Source: Syngnathus acus (lineage: Eukaryota; Chordata; Actinopteri; Syngnathiformes; Syngnathidae). From it: DNA of 64,000 nucleotides. Both the position numbers and the translations under genes were made by a program. Below, in pieces: positions 36,237 to 49,028 of this stretch (the first letter of the stretch is position 1; every line of letters starts with the position of its first letter). The notes below the pieces were generated by a model. It did no database searches. It saw nothing but the letters and a program-made list of their open reading frames with translations, and was not told where the DNA came from. The stretch lies in the NCBI RefSeq assembly GCF_901709675.1, contig NC_051093.1, positions 4,733,053-4,797,052 of the forward strand, in the 5' to 3' direction.

Positions 36237-39200
36237 TTACTTCCTCCTGCCTTCAATGCAGTGTTGGAACTGAGCAAAGCTGAGAAAGACCTGCTCCAAT
36301 GAGATCTGGCTTACGCAGTAGTCCTCAATGCTGTACTTCTCTTTGGCTGCCTCCAAGGTGCCAAACACCTTCAAAAGAAGACACAGAGGGATTAAAAAAA
36401 TCGGATCAATTTAGCTCGAGTTTCCCTGTTCACAATACCTGAGCCCAAGTTAGCGTCTTGTCCGTCAAATGATAGTGGACCATTCCCTGGTGTTCATCCT
36501 TCATTTGACTTCCTGTAAGAGAAGACAAATCACGGCTGAATCTGCCATTCAACACCACATAAGGACAAAGTCAAATAAAATTCTGTTTAGTGAAGGTCTG
36601 ACCTGGGAAGGTGCTTTCGATAAAGTCTTTAAAAAGCTTCAGGTCGCTGTCCTCCAACTCGGCCTCGACGCGTACTTTAGCTAGCAATGTGTAGCCGCTG
36701 CCGAATTTGCTCTTCAGGTGCTGGGGGCTCCCGAGACACTTGAACTGCCCGTTGACCATCACGGCCAGTCTGGTGCAAAGCGCCTCGCATTCCTCCATAC
36801 TGGCGGAGGAAGCGCGTTTGGTTAAATAGACGACACCTAACACTTTGGAAATAAATCAATAAATGATATAAACGTGTTTCCCTCACACTCACCTATGCGA
36901 AGTGATGATGATGGCCTTGCCCGATTCCCGCGTGCGCGTCACGGCGTCCCACAGCAGCCTCCTGGCGACGGGATCCATCCCGGTGGACGGCTCATCCAGG
37001 AAGATAACCGGAGGTCCGCCGATGAGAGCCGTGCCGGCGCTCAGCTTGCGCTTGTTGCCGCCGCTGCGTGTGCATAGCGACCGTTACGCTCAGCCCAAAT
37101 TTAAATCGTACAGAAAAACCGACATTTTGTCTCACCTGTAGTTGCGCACCAGTTTATCCGCGTGTGGTTCCAGCAGCAGAGACCTCAGAACATTCTCCAC
37201 GCAGCCTGACACGTACTTCTCGGGTATTCCTCGGAGCCTGGCGTACATGCTCAGGGTTTCCCTGCCCGTCATATGATCCAACACGGCGTCAAACTGAGGG
37301 CAATAACCAATCCGTTGTTGCACCTGTGAAACAAATAAGCGGTGGTTCACCACATCTGACTTTTACAACGGACAAACACCAAACGGCACTTACCTTCTTA
37401 ATGTCTCTCAAGATGCTGTAACCGTCGATGTAGGCGTCGCCGGAAGTCACGGTCTCGTCGCCGGTCAGCATCTTGAAGGTGGTGGTCTTCCCGGCGCCGT
37501 TGAAGCCCAGCAGGCCAAAACACTCTCCTTTACCCACGGCCAAAGACAGGCGGTCCACGGCCAGAAGAGGCTCGTCGTTGCAGTACACCTGAAAAAAAAT
37601 GATGATTTTACATATATATATATATATACGCAGATTTACGAACCACATAATGAGACATGAAGCGCACCTTGCTGAGCTCGTGCAGAATAAGGGGACTCCC
37701 GACCATGGACTCCAGCATGGGCTGGCACTCAAGAACCCGCTTCCTCTCATCTGCTACATCTCGGTCCTCGGCAAGGAGCGTGGAGTCTCCTAGAAAAGAT
37801 AACTGACACACAAAAGAGGATTACAGGGAACCCTCGTAAATTCGACTATGAATGAAGATCATGGTCATGATCATATCAAGGTCCTGAAAGTGAAGAAGTC
37901 AAATACCTGTTTTCGCCTCCTGCAGAGGGAGGAGAGGAGTCGTCGGAGAGAGCGGACGCACTGCAGTTCGATGACGAAGAGGAGAAGGATGAAGACCACG
38001 CCTTGTATGGTGAAGGCCAACAGGAAGCGTCCCACGCCGGGCTCGGATATGGAGAAGTAGTTGGTTTGGTACTTGATATCTAACACGAGAAAAATGTTGA
38101 CGTCACAAATGAAAAAAGAAATTCTCCTCTTCTCAAAATATTACTTGCAGATTGTTTATTAATAACTTACTTAAATACTTGCAGATGACCTCTGTGACTG
38201 GGCTGGACGTGCAAAACGAGATGAATTCGTAGTTCTGATAGAACTGCGAAAAGGACATTCCCAGACAATAGTTTGGGAAGATCAGGAACACTTTGTCCAG
38301 TAGGCGGGACATGTTCTGCAGGTTCAACTCTGGGCGGGAAAAGGAAACCACATTGAAAATTATAATTATGATTATGGATGAAAATGTCTGGCTTGGATCT
38401 TCCCGAACTTTCCGTTCTCTCTCACCTGGGATGGTCATGATGGTGACGGCCAGGAATGTGGCAGTGCCGGAAATCATGTTGAAGATGGTGAGGCGGGTGT
38501 AAGCGGTGGCGGCGGAGGAGAAGAGGAAGCTGAGCAGGTACATGAGCGGCACCACGGCCCAGCCGTACAGCAGGAGCATCAGCAGCACGTCCACCAGTCG
38601 GTTGTCCAACGTGAAGGCGTCCACGCTGAAAGCCTGGAACACTCCCTGCCGAAGAAATCACCGTGATGCAAAATCAAAATGCGTTCATGAGTATCAAAAG
38701 TGTGTCTTCAACATCCTGTTACTGACCAACATGAGGAGACACGGCAGCAGGAAGTTGACCAGATCCCACAGCAGCGCCGAGAACCAGAAATTGGACAGGT
38801 AGACGCCGCTGACCTTTTGCACGTGTTTGGCCTTGATGGCCGATTCGGTCACGAGAAGAAGCGCGAAGGTGCTGGACAGGGAGGCCATCCCGTACATCAA
38901 GTTGATGGCGATGATGAAGCCCGTCTTTCCCCTGAGGAAAGATGGCGACCATTAGCCAAATTGAAATCGGACACCGTGTCGTCCCGTATCGGAGTCGCAT
39001 ACAATGTGAGCTGGCTTTGGGCGGCCTCGGAGAGATTGCGCGGCATCGGGTAGTTTCCCGCGTGGATGGAAGCGTTGGGCCCGGCGAGGAGTCTGAATAG
39101 AGCGTTGTCCACCATCATGAGAGCCGTGGCGGGCGTGTGGTAGCCCTCGTTGTTGAAGTACGCCGTCGCCTCGGCAAAGTGCTTCCTGCTGCCGCGGAAT

Positions 39201-42200
39201 GCGGCGCCCACCACGCAGCGCTCGTTAAAGCTGCCGCCTTCTTCCTCCGCCTGGTTCAGGATGTAATCGGTAAAGTCTGGGAGGAGAGGAGGGAAGAAAC
39301 GTGCTTTTAAAGTGGGGCTGAATGATTAATCTACCCTCTTTTTCTCAACACTTACCCGTGATGTTAACGAGTTCTCCATGCTGAGCGAGGAGCTGCGATC
39401 CGAAAATGTTGGCCAAGTCGGAGGCTAAGGCGCCCGCTTCCGTCTGGAGAGCGACGGGGACCCGGGTGGGGCCGTAACGGCGCAGCTCCAGTCCCAGCTG
39501 AGGAGCGTTCTTATGGTTGGGGAGGGTGCGCGCCACCACTAAAGCCACCACAGTGAACACCAAGGGGATGAGGAATTGGGCCACCATGACTTTCCAGTTT
39601 CGCCAGCTGTACAGCGCCCTCTTCAGGAACATGGCGTAAAACTGCTGCAGGTAAAGTCTCACCTGGTAGAAAAAAAAAGCTGTCATTGAAATCCCTACAA
39701 CTTTACTTGATTTGAACTCACCCCTGTGTTCAATTTGATGTTGGAGCAGTCCTCAGAGATGAGAGTGCCGCTGTCGGTGAAGTCGGTGACGTCGGTCATG
39801 CCGCTGATGCTGCTGGCGTCGTCCGTCGTCCAGTCGTGCGAGCGTCTTTCGTGCTGGTACTGCAGGGCGGGCAGTTGGATTGCCTGGATGTCCAAACTGG
39901 AATCCACCAATTTGCCCACTCTGAACACACAATGCAGAAGTTGATGGGACTTATTTCGACTTGGTGAAGCAGCATGTGGCTCACAACCCTAGGTGTTTTT
40001 GCTCTCTCCATTTGAAGTAATTGCTAACAATTACAGGCTCGATAGATAACGAGGCGGCTAGTGCAATAGAAATAGCAAGGAAGAAAATAGACAGACTTGT
40101 GAGCTGAATCCCAGCTAACAAGTGGAGGTGCAGGATAAAGCCACAATAACAAAGTAAAAGGACCATTCCGGTTCTTATTATTTTCTCCCTCAAGGAGCAA
40201 AAGAGGTCACGTTTGACATTTAAGCAAGCATGGACAGCCACTGATCGTTTCCTGACTGGATTTGCGGATAATAAGCCCGGGGGGGGGGGTGTTGAGAAAC
40301 ATTCGCAGTAACACCAATTATAATTTTTCGTGTTGCTAGCCGAAGCAGCATGTTGTTGTAAATCGTTGCCATAGAGACAACGCGGGAGGCAAAATGAAGC
40401 AGTGTGAAGCCAAAATGCAGAGGAAAATGATGCCAAGTAGAAACGTTCCTCGAACAGCTGTCCATCTGTGATCATTTGAAGTGTGAACACTAGCGGAGAT
40501 TTATTGAAGTCAAATATTTATCTTTCCTAATTATTGTGTGGAATCATGATCAGTGCCTTGACTTAGATGAATATCATTATGTCATTATCACATAATAAGA
40601 TAATTATGTTCTTGCAGCCTTTCGCATTAATCTGAGTCATAGAAGCTCTCAGTTTGCTCAATAGACACTTCTTTTTTTCCTATAATTCCGACCTGAGAAA
40701 CACCTCCTCCATTGTGGTAACGGATGCGCCGTAGCTAGCGATGCCCAATTCTTCTCTGTTCATCTCCAGCTCGGCAAACAGCAGCTCAAACCTGAGAGGG
40801 AAAAAAAAGCAAGAAATAATACAGTCTCAGATTAGATTGAGATACCTAAACAGGATCCGTAATGACCAACCTGCTGGTGCTTTCCTTCGGGAGGATGTAA
40901 GACAGCTCGGCCCCAGCGCTGCTCTCCAGCGTGGCGTTCGGAACGTAGAGGTGAACGAGGCGGGTGATCTCCGACACGTTGCAGAGAGCTTCTTTGACGA
41001 TCACCATGTGGTAGCCGGCACCTGGAAAGCACAGTAATATGTTAAGTCATTCACTGCCATTGATGGATATAGACGTCAAAGATCCATTTGAGCTGAACCC
41101 ATCCATCATCTCAAGAGCTGGTCCTCACCGTATTTGTTCTTGAGGAAAAGCGGCGAGCCGCAGCACTGGAGCTCCCCACCGGCCATGATGGCGATGCGGT
41201 CGCCGAGCAGGTCGGCCTCGTCCATGAAGTGCGTGGTGAGCAGGATGGTGCGCCCGCTCTTCTCCCCCTGCAGCAGATCCCACGTGGCGCGTCGGGCTGA
41301 GGGGTCCATACCGGACGTGGGCTCGTCCAACATCACCACCTGGATTGCAGAAGATGGAATTCAAATTTGACAAATAGCATGACGAGTGATTCCTCACCTT
41401 GGAGTCGCCGATGAGGGCGATGCCAATGGAGAGTTTTCTCTTCATGCCGCCTGACAGCGTCTTGGAGCGGGCGTGGCGCTTGTCTTCAAGTTGGAGGATG
41501 CAGATTATTCTGTCCACCTCCTCTGGGATCTTCTCTTTGGAGAAGCCTTTCAGCTGAATCACACAGCACATTCATCTTCTACTTTCTCGAACGGTTTACA
41601 TCCTTCACCATAAAATATGAAGCCCATTTTTTAAAGACAGGTGCAAATACCTGGGCATAGAAAAGCAGGTGCTCTCTCACAGTCAGATTATCGAACAGAA
41701 CATCGTGCTGGGGACAGAGTCCGAGACTGCGTCGGATCAGAGCCATGTCCTGACAGATGTCGTAGCCGTTGATGTAGGCCCTGCCGCTGGTTGGGGGGAA
41801 CAAACCTGCGGAGGAAAAAAAGAAAAGGAGTCACGAAAATATTTTTCTACATTTCATCCTGTGTCGTTCTTCTGACACAAAATGGAGGTACAGCGCAATA
41901 TTGTTTACGAAATGTAACATTTTGGTCACCTGTCAACATGGACAGCGTGGTGGTCTTGCCGGCACCGTTGTGTCCTAACAGCACCGTGATCTGCCCCTCA
42001 AACATGTTCAGCGTGAGATCCCGCACGGCCTTACGGGTTTTGCTGCCCACTTTGAATTCCTACCACGGAAAAAGAATAAATTATTTCACTTTGAAAAGAA
42101 AAAAAAAAAAATCTAATTACTGTCTGCTGTGCTTGCCTTGGCAAGATGCTTTATCTTAACCCCGGCGACGACTCCGTTTGGCTCCTCCTCTATAAATTCT

Positions 42201-45200
42201 CCTTTCAGAGCCTTTTCGGCGTCCTCCTCTTCCTCCTTTTCGTTCAACAGAGCCATGCGAGGGCTGCTGCACCAGTAGGAAGGCTGCACGTGGAAAAGAA
42301 GAGCTTCGACTCAGGTGGTGGCAAATTAGAAATAATGAACAAAACTAATTATCTCGCACCCCATTCATTATGGATGAGGCAAAATCATGTACGACGTCAA
42401 GCCATCACAATATTGCTCCATACCCTGGGACTGGATGTGTTTTTTTTTTTTAATTGCAAAAGATTATTTATGTGCCTGTTTTTTTATTATCTATAACTGT
42501 AATGATTTGCGCAGGCTGTTCAGGCTTGAATCAAATGTGACAAGTAGGAGTGGGTGATATGGGCTCAAAATGATATGCTAATTTTCTACAAAATTTTGCA
42601 ATTATATTTTTAATATAATAACAGTGATTGCTGCTTGCAGGTAGCAGTAATATGAATCTAAACTTCTAAGTTCTGCTTCACCGCCCTCACCGCATTGTAC
42701 GTACAATAAAGTGAAATGGACAAACTGTCAAGTTTTGGATTAAATCAGTTTGATTAGATCTTGTGCAAAAAGCTGAGCACAGCGTACCAGTACGAAGAAG
42801 TATGAAGGCAGCGGGACGCCGTACTCTCCAGGAAAAACTGCCTCCACATACCAGGCCACCAGGCCGTAGAGAACGGCGTCAAACAGCAGCAAGCCCATCA
42901 CCTGAGCCATCGAGAAATCGTCGTCCACAGTCACCGAATCAAACAAGTTACTCCATTGAATGCCCGTGCCTGCGGAGGACAGGAAAAAATTATTGAATAA
43001 TTAAATTTGAATAAAATAAAAATAAAATAAAAAAAATAATAAATTTTTATTTGACTACAAAACAATATACTTTTTTTTTTTTACCTCATCTACAAATAAC
43101 TGATTTTAAAAATCAAATATGGCTCTTGAGAACAAAAATGTCTGCCGACCCACCTTTGCCTTCAAACATTCCCAAAAGTTGAGCTCCCATGGCCATGGCC
43201 ACGTTGGAGATAAGGCAGGCCGAAACCTTCTGAGCATGGCTGAGTAGGTCGTAACGTGGCCACAGGAACAAATAAGGCAGATAGCTCAGGAAATATGTAA
43301 AGCCGCCTGCCGCCGCTGCCACGTTGGCTGCAAAATAAAGAAAAAGGCACAGTGAGGAGAAGAAAAAAAAAAAAACGCTAAATATCTGTCTGACAATGAA
43401 AAATGAGGCAAGAAAGATATCTTTTTCAGTCGTCGCCATGGTGACCAAAAGGAATAAGCTGCTCCTAGAAAACTAAATACTACAGACATACATGGCCATT
43501 ATAAAGTTGACTAAAAATGGCTTTTCGTCTGAAATACATTTGTGGGATTGTTGTGTCATGCAAAAAGAATTGATCACTCTGATTAGCTAGTCAACTCTGA
43601 GAAAAGTACCCAAAAGAACAGGTACATTAAGATCAGCATAAAATAGTTTTTTTACTTGACTATGACTGCTCCCGACTACCCACACAAAAAGACCAAACTG
43701 GACCAAGTGCGAATGCAAGATAATTAATGACGGAGCCGGATAAAAGAGCGCCGGCTTCCATTTGCGACAAAAAGAAACTCTCAAAAGAGCTGTGACATTT
43801 GGAGTGCACTTACAAAGTGCGTTGCGAGATGACGTCGTGCCGAGGCTGCTGCTCGAGCAAAAGACAACACCTGCAACAGCACATCGACGACCCTCGCAAG
43901 TCTAATTAGGAGAGTTTGTTATCAAGCATTTTAATTAGCTTGGAAACGGAGACATGAAATGCGTATCCGGGGATTGTTCAGAGATATAATGTTGTGCATT
44001 TACCAGCGTTATTGCCTTCCGGGCCCAGTATTTAAAAAAAAAAAACATTTTAATATGTGAATTTGCAAAAAAGGATTTTAGTCTGTATTCACGCACATTT
44101 AGCTATAAACCAACGTCCAAGTGACCTTTTGACCACCATGATACAATTTGAAATAATAAATCTTTAAAAAAATAACAATCCCAATCAATCACACACATCA
44201 CACACCTCGTGAAAAGAAGGCACTGATCATGAAGCTGAAGTTGATGGTAGCCACGGTGAAGATCAGAAGAAAAACAAAGACCAGCGTGGGGTCACTGTAA
44301 CTCAAGACTGCTCCAATTGGGCTTATCTAAAGCAATAAAGCACATACGGTTAGTTAGTTTGCTCGAGGAGGTTATTAAATTACAATTTTACCAAACTCAC
44401 TTGAATGCAGAGGAGCAGCGTGACAAAGAAGACTGAGATGGAGAGGAACAGAAAAAACATGAGGAACCAAGCAGTCCAGTGGAGCCAGTTGCTGAGTCCC
44501 ATCATCCTCATGTACTCCTGAGATCCACAAAAGAGCGCAGACAAAAAAGGATTAGAATGCAAATTGAAATAAATAATTACATAAATGCATTTAAAGGAAA
44601 AAAAAAAAAAGACAGGCACCTTCAGCTTCCTCTCCTTCTCCTGCACCACGGCTCGGACGATGTTGAGGGACGTGTAGGTGAAGCTGAGCACCAGCAGCAG
44701 AGGCAGTTGGTTCTGGATGGCCAGGATGAAGACGTCGTAAATGAAGGGCGGGTACGGAAAGCGGGACAGAACCACTCTGGTCTGTCCCAGAAGCGTGTCG
44801 GCCGCTGTCCTGTTGTAGGAGCGCATGATGGCTTTGTCCACGGCGTGCTGCACGGCCAGGAAGCCCTCACGGAAATAACCTTGGAAGGGAAGAAGAGCAG
44901 ATATTGACTTTCACTCTTAATGAGGCTATCTTGATTGGAAACGGAGATGTCTTTTTTTTTTTTTTTTTTTTTTTGCGGCTTGAGGGAAACCATGGCAACC
45001 GAGAACAATGCATTCTTCTGAGGAGCTTCGATGCATCTTACAAAGTCAAGTTGTCCTCGCCACGTCGCAAAGTCTCGAGTGCGTGTACGAACGGCGCCTG
45101 AACGCCTCGCAGATGTCACACTGCACAGAGGGGTCACACTGAACGTGCCGGATGGCGGTTTCCACGGAAACGTAGCCTTGTACCGAGAGGCTGCGGAGAT

Positions 45201-48200
45201 TAAGGGCGGGGCATCTGCTGGTCTGAGGATGTCAAACAGAACTGACTTTTTAAGCACCACTAAAATTGATGGACTTATGGCTTTATTCTAATTTATTTGA
45301 TTTTATTCCCCTAAAGAAAACATGGTGGGCCTTCATTTTGAAAAATCCAATTTAACTGACTTTTTAAGTATCAGCCTCATCGTAATGGAAATTAAAACTG
45401 ACATTGTTTTGCTATTACACAAAATTACACCTGAAGGGTACTGAAAGTGGAATGAGCGAGAGAGTTTATAGTTTTTACAGCTTATGGTCTTTTGGCAAAC
45501 TTGTCTTCCAGACTAGATACAGTGGATATAATATAAAAAGTCTACACACCCCTGTACAAATACCTCCTGGGGAGGAGACTAAAGTGATAAACCCCCTCGA
45601 ATATCGAAGAAAAAAAAAATCATGTATTTATATAAAATAAGGCCGTAACACAAAGTTTGGAGAAAGTGCTCCACTTTTACAGAGGCTTTCCCGCAGGAAC
45701 GATTAAGAGTTAGTGTTCCTCAGGCACGAGATTCATCAGCAACAAATGGCCGCTTTAGTTCCAAACCAGCACTGGCACCAGCTTGGATTGAAAATAAAGA
45801 GGCGCGTTAAAAGAAAGGCTCTTACCAGGTGTTCCCCCATGCCTGTCGTATTGTTCTCTCGGGCCGGGTAGCTGAAAAAGCGGGTAGAGGCTGAGCGTGT
45901 GCCAGTCCAGGTCGCTGTTGGGGTCTAGCTCCGATTTCTCTTTGGGTGGGGCGTTGCGAGGGGTGAAGGTGAATCGCAGGTGGTAGCTGACCTGCAGACA
46001 TGAGCGAATAATAAAAAGTTCAAGAAAGGATTTCAGTCAAAAGATAATGCTTGGGTTTTGTTGTCGATTTTTAATATAGGGTGGCACTTATACCTGAAGG
46101 GGCAAAGGCTCGTCATTGTGACAGCAGGGCTTCTCGAAAACCACGGCGGCCAGGAGTTTTCCAGACTCGGGGTCATTCCTCACAAAGTCCTCAAAGTGCT
46201 TCTCCGTCTCAAAGCCACGTACTGGGGAAAGATGACGTTATTATTCTTATTTTTTTATTATCAAACCAGTCTTATCAAACGCTGACCCACCGCGCATGAG
46301 TCATATAAAAGCATCGTCTGCTTTCTTTTTCTATTTGGTCATATTTCCGTTCCAGAAGTTACAAAAGATTGCACTTATCACGGACACATGCAGGTATTGA
46401 GAGTGCGGTGGGGTTTGACACGCATGCCCAGGAGGTTAAATCTGGGTCAGACCCAGCGAGAAAAAACACACACACACACACACAGCAAGACAACAAAGGA
46501 CGAGCAGCTGCATCGGTTCAAATGTGCTCGCTCTGCTTCAGCCTGAGACGAATACTAAAAGGTTCTTTTGCTGGACTATTTGACGAAATGGTTCAGTGCA
46601 ATGAGGCTGAACATTTTCAGGAAATTGACGCTGCATTGTCTACAATGTATTTTTTTTTTTTTTAGTGTACACATAAAGCGTGTTCTAAAGGTCACGAAAC
46701 ACTTTTTTGATGACCATAAAGCTCCTCTACAATGTATATATGATTTTTGTTTTTGCGTACACATAGTGTGTTCTAAAGGTCACGATACACTTCCTTTTTT
46801 GATGACCATAAAGCTCCTCTAACTGATGCTAAAAATCATGTGGGGGGGAGAAAAACAAGTCTTAGTACAAATCAATTCATCCATAGATTCAAACAGTCAT
46901 GATGAGACAAATTTGCAATTGATTTGAAATATTAGGATTAGTTTTGGAAAAGTCTATAATCAGAAGTGAGATTACACAATGTCTCATTTCGCAATAAACT
47001 GTGAAAAAAAACCAGCCCAAAAAAACATCAGCTAAATTAAAAAAAACATGCAGACATTTCAAAACCACGACTGTGACATTTTAAATATCAGTGGGCGTTT
47101 CAGCCACTGAACACAAAAGCAACCGAGTTGGCTTTTTGTTGTTCTTGTGCGCACGTACTAATTGTCGGCTCTGGGAACAAAAAGGCCGATTTAATTATTC
47201 ATTAGAGAGAGGTTGCGGGGTGTACAGGACGACACGCTTCACACTGTGGCTTATTGTCAGCTGGCTTGCATATGAGGCGAGTCCCACTGCTGAGCAAAGG
47301 TTGCAGGCATCTTTCTTTGTGTATAAATTGAGAGGAGGGCGTGGCGCGTTTACACTCTTGACCCGGAGGAACCAGTTCTCTCGGTTTTGAATAAAAATAG
47401 TGTCTTTGGCCCTGCTACTATAATCTAATTTTAGGTGGTGTAAAAGGTTTATATACACAATGAATGGAGACACCAAACCCACCTGAGGCGATGGCGAGGT
47501 TGAGTCGCACATCCTCCGCCACGTGCCGCACGACGCTGGAGTTGGCCGGCACGTAGGCCAACTGCAAGTGCCTCAAGAAGTTTTGAGGCAAAGCGCCGAC
47601 GGCGAAGCTCTCGTAAATGGTGGCATTGGGGAAGTCCTTGAAGGGAACCTTCTGGCGCAGTACAATGAGGATGCCGGAGAACAGCAAGGGCAAGATGATC
47701 TCCACCAGGGTTACCAAGATTTGACGTTTCTGTTGGGGGTAGGGGGGTAATCGAGATCACGGGTTATTGGTCAGGACTTGTCGGTCATGGGTTTGACATA
47801 ATGAGAGGAAGTACATTGCTGCATTCAAGTCTTCAGAGGAAGTGGGAATGATCGCACTTGAGACTTTCAGAAATATTTGCTTATCAGGTTACTTTCCTTT
47901 CTTTGTTTGTGGAAAGTCTTCTTTTTCTGGAGCTCTAAAATGTCAAAGGGGATCTTTGAGAAATATAAATGAAAAGATGGATCTGTGCATCTTCCTAATT
48001 AATGGTAATTAATAGCAACATGGCCTGAAATGACTTGAAAGTAGAAGTAATTGGATTCTTGTGATGACTGATTGGAACACACAATGACGCAAAGGCAATT
48101 CAGTCATGTGACCACATTTCATTTAATGTCTTTTTTCTACCTCTAGGACTCAAAGAAAGCATGCATTACATAATTTTCACATCCAATAACGAGTCTATAT

Positions 48201-49028
48201 TTACATTACAGACAATATGACGGCTACACCGACATCTCCCTCTACTTCACCTTATTGCAAATTTCAGTAAACAGCACGCTTGCAGAACAGAACACGCTTT
48301 TCTTTTTAGTCATGCAGGTGACTAATTTAGCATGCAAAGTGAGCCAGGGTCAGGCATGCATTGCTGAGATTGGCAGTGTTGTCCCAAAGTGAAGCCACAG
48401 GGGTTAAAAGATAACATTTGATGGAGCAATAACAACTTATCGAAATATGTGTTGCATTGTGCAAACTTTAACTGAGATTTGCAAGACGCTATTCAGAAAG
48501 GCACAAAGCCTGACCTGCCAATCGTTGATGCTCGTCGTCACCTTTTGGAATTATTTCCAAATCGTTCAGCTTTGGTTTAAGTGGAGCCAGGCTTTGATGT
48601 TTTTCTTTGTAATATTAAGGTTTCTGATTTGTCACTCTACATCAAACATAAGAAGATCACAGAATTCTGTTGTCATCAACTTTACAGCCAGTACTTGCCA
48701 GAAATTCTTTCAGATCCTACAAAGTTGCTCTCAGCCTCTTCGTAGCCTCCCTGTCCACTTGTCCATTATCAATATCACATTATCTCAGTTTTTTTTTTTT
48801 TTTAATTATCATCTAGGTCTTGCACATCCATATAAAACTTGTAAAATACGATATGATCAGCAGCAGGAAGGTACGAGTCGATTTAATTTACAGCCTCTGT
48901 GACCTAAAAACACGCACAGATTCTTTCTCACAATCGTCACTTGCACCAAATGGCTCCGCCTTGCTCCAACTTACCTGGTGAAGGTAGTTTTTCCAGACCA
49001 AGAGTCCAAACTGCCGCACGATAGCCAT
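36237..49028 (-). CDS. abca3: ATP-binding cassette transporter ABCA3 (phospholipid transporter)
   Basis: A full-size ABCA transporter; in mammals it loads phospholipid into surfactant lamellar bodies. Thirty coding exons (3' to 5'): 36237-36368, 36439-36512, 36603-36799, 36893-37063, 37136-37323, 37394-37588, 37668-37802, 37907-38079, 38171-38329, 38426-38645, 38727-38931, 39003-39276, 39356-39662, 39722-39920, 40693-40791, 40871-41021, 41129-41339, 41398-41553, 41651-41805, 41930-42059, 42137-42283, 42788-42969, 43154-43327, 44206-44326, 44401-44517, 44620-44879, 45826-45991, 46094-46221, 47483-47729, 48975-49028. They join to 1708 aa (human ABCA3: 1704). It starts [18 protein letters not shown]1: Walker [10 protein letters not shown] (~560), signature LSGGM (~661), Walker [13 protein letters not shown] (~680). 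NBD2: GFNGAGKTT (~1418), SGGNKRK (~1518), [12 protein letters not shown] (~1536). The intron after 42137 uses a GC donor (AAG|GCAAGC). The ATG follows an acceptor (gccactag), implying a 5'UTR exon upstream. Its last two exons are inside the triplicated unit. Confidence 0.96.
41047..41090. repeat. Dispersed repeat fragment in ABCA3 intron
   Basis: Sequence around tcattcactgccattgatgg with atagacgtcaaa, matching the motif in the CYP2K-B introns (19593-19638). It is probably a remnant of a short non-autonomous element. Confidence 0.4.
45535..45552. repeat. Dispersed repeat fragment (shared with 86-103)
   Basis: Identical 18-base motif to that at 86-103, within an ABCA3 intron. Confidence 0.45.
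46469..46483. repeat. (CA)n microsatellite in ABCA3 intron
   Basis: A run of alternating CA in the intron between the exons at 46094-46221 and 47483-47729. Confidence 0.6.
46664..46822. repeat. Two ~75-base direct repeats in ABCA3 intron
   Basis: Both copies contain gtacacat, gtgttctaaaggtcacga and gatgaccataaagctcctct. The first is about 46664-46730, the second about 46755-46820. An imperfect local tandem duplication with no coding content. Confidence 0.65.

Larger units (their letters stand above)
30045..36569. repeat. Tandem unit 3 (6.52 kb), continuous with the full ABCA3 gene
   Basis: Rightmost copy. Its left edge is the second junction, and its right edge runs on into authentic ABCA3 intron sequence (aaggaCAAA|gtcaaat at 36561-36576). 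It therefore contains the functional last two exons of ABCA3, CYP2K-B3, and the second orphan CYP2K-A 5' end. Confidence 0.9.

Noticed and set aside
39981-40490. 169-aa minus-strand frame with a hydrophobic C-terminal part
   Set aside because: Lies wholly inside an ABCA3 intron (39921-40692) and contains a low-complexity poly-Pro stretch made by a G run. No ABCA3 or other family similarity recognised.
44622-45260. 212-aa minus-strand frame
   Set aside because: Its last third overlaps the ABCA3 exon 44620-44879 in the wrong frame, and the rest is intron with a poly-Lys run from poly-A. Shadow.
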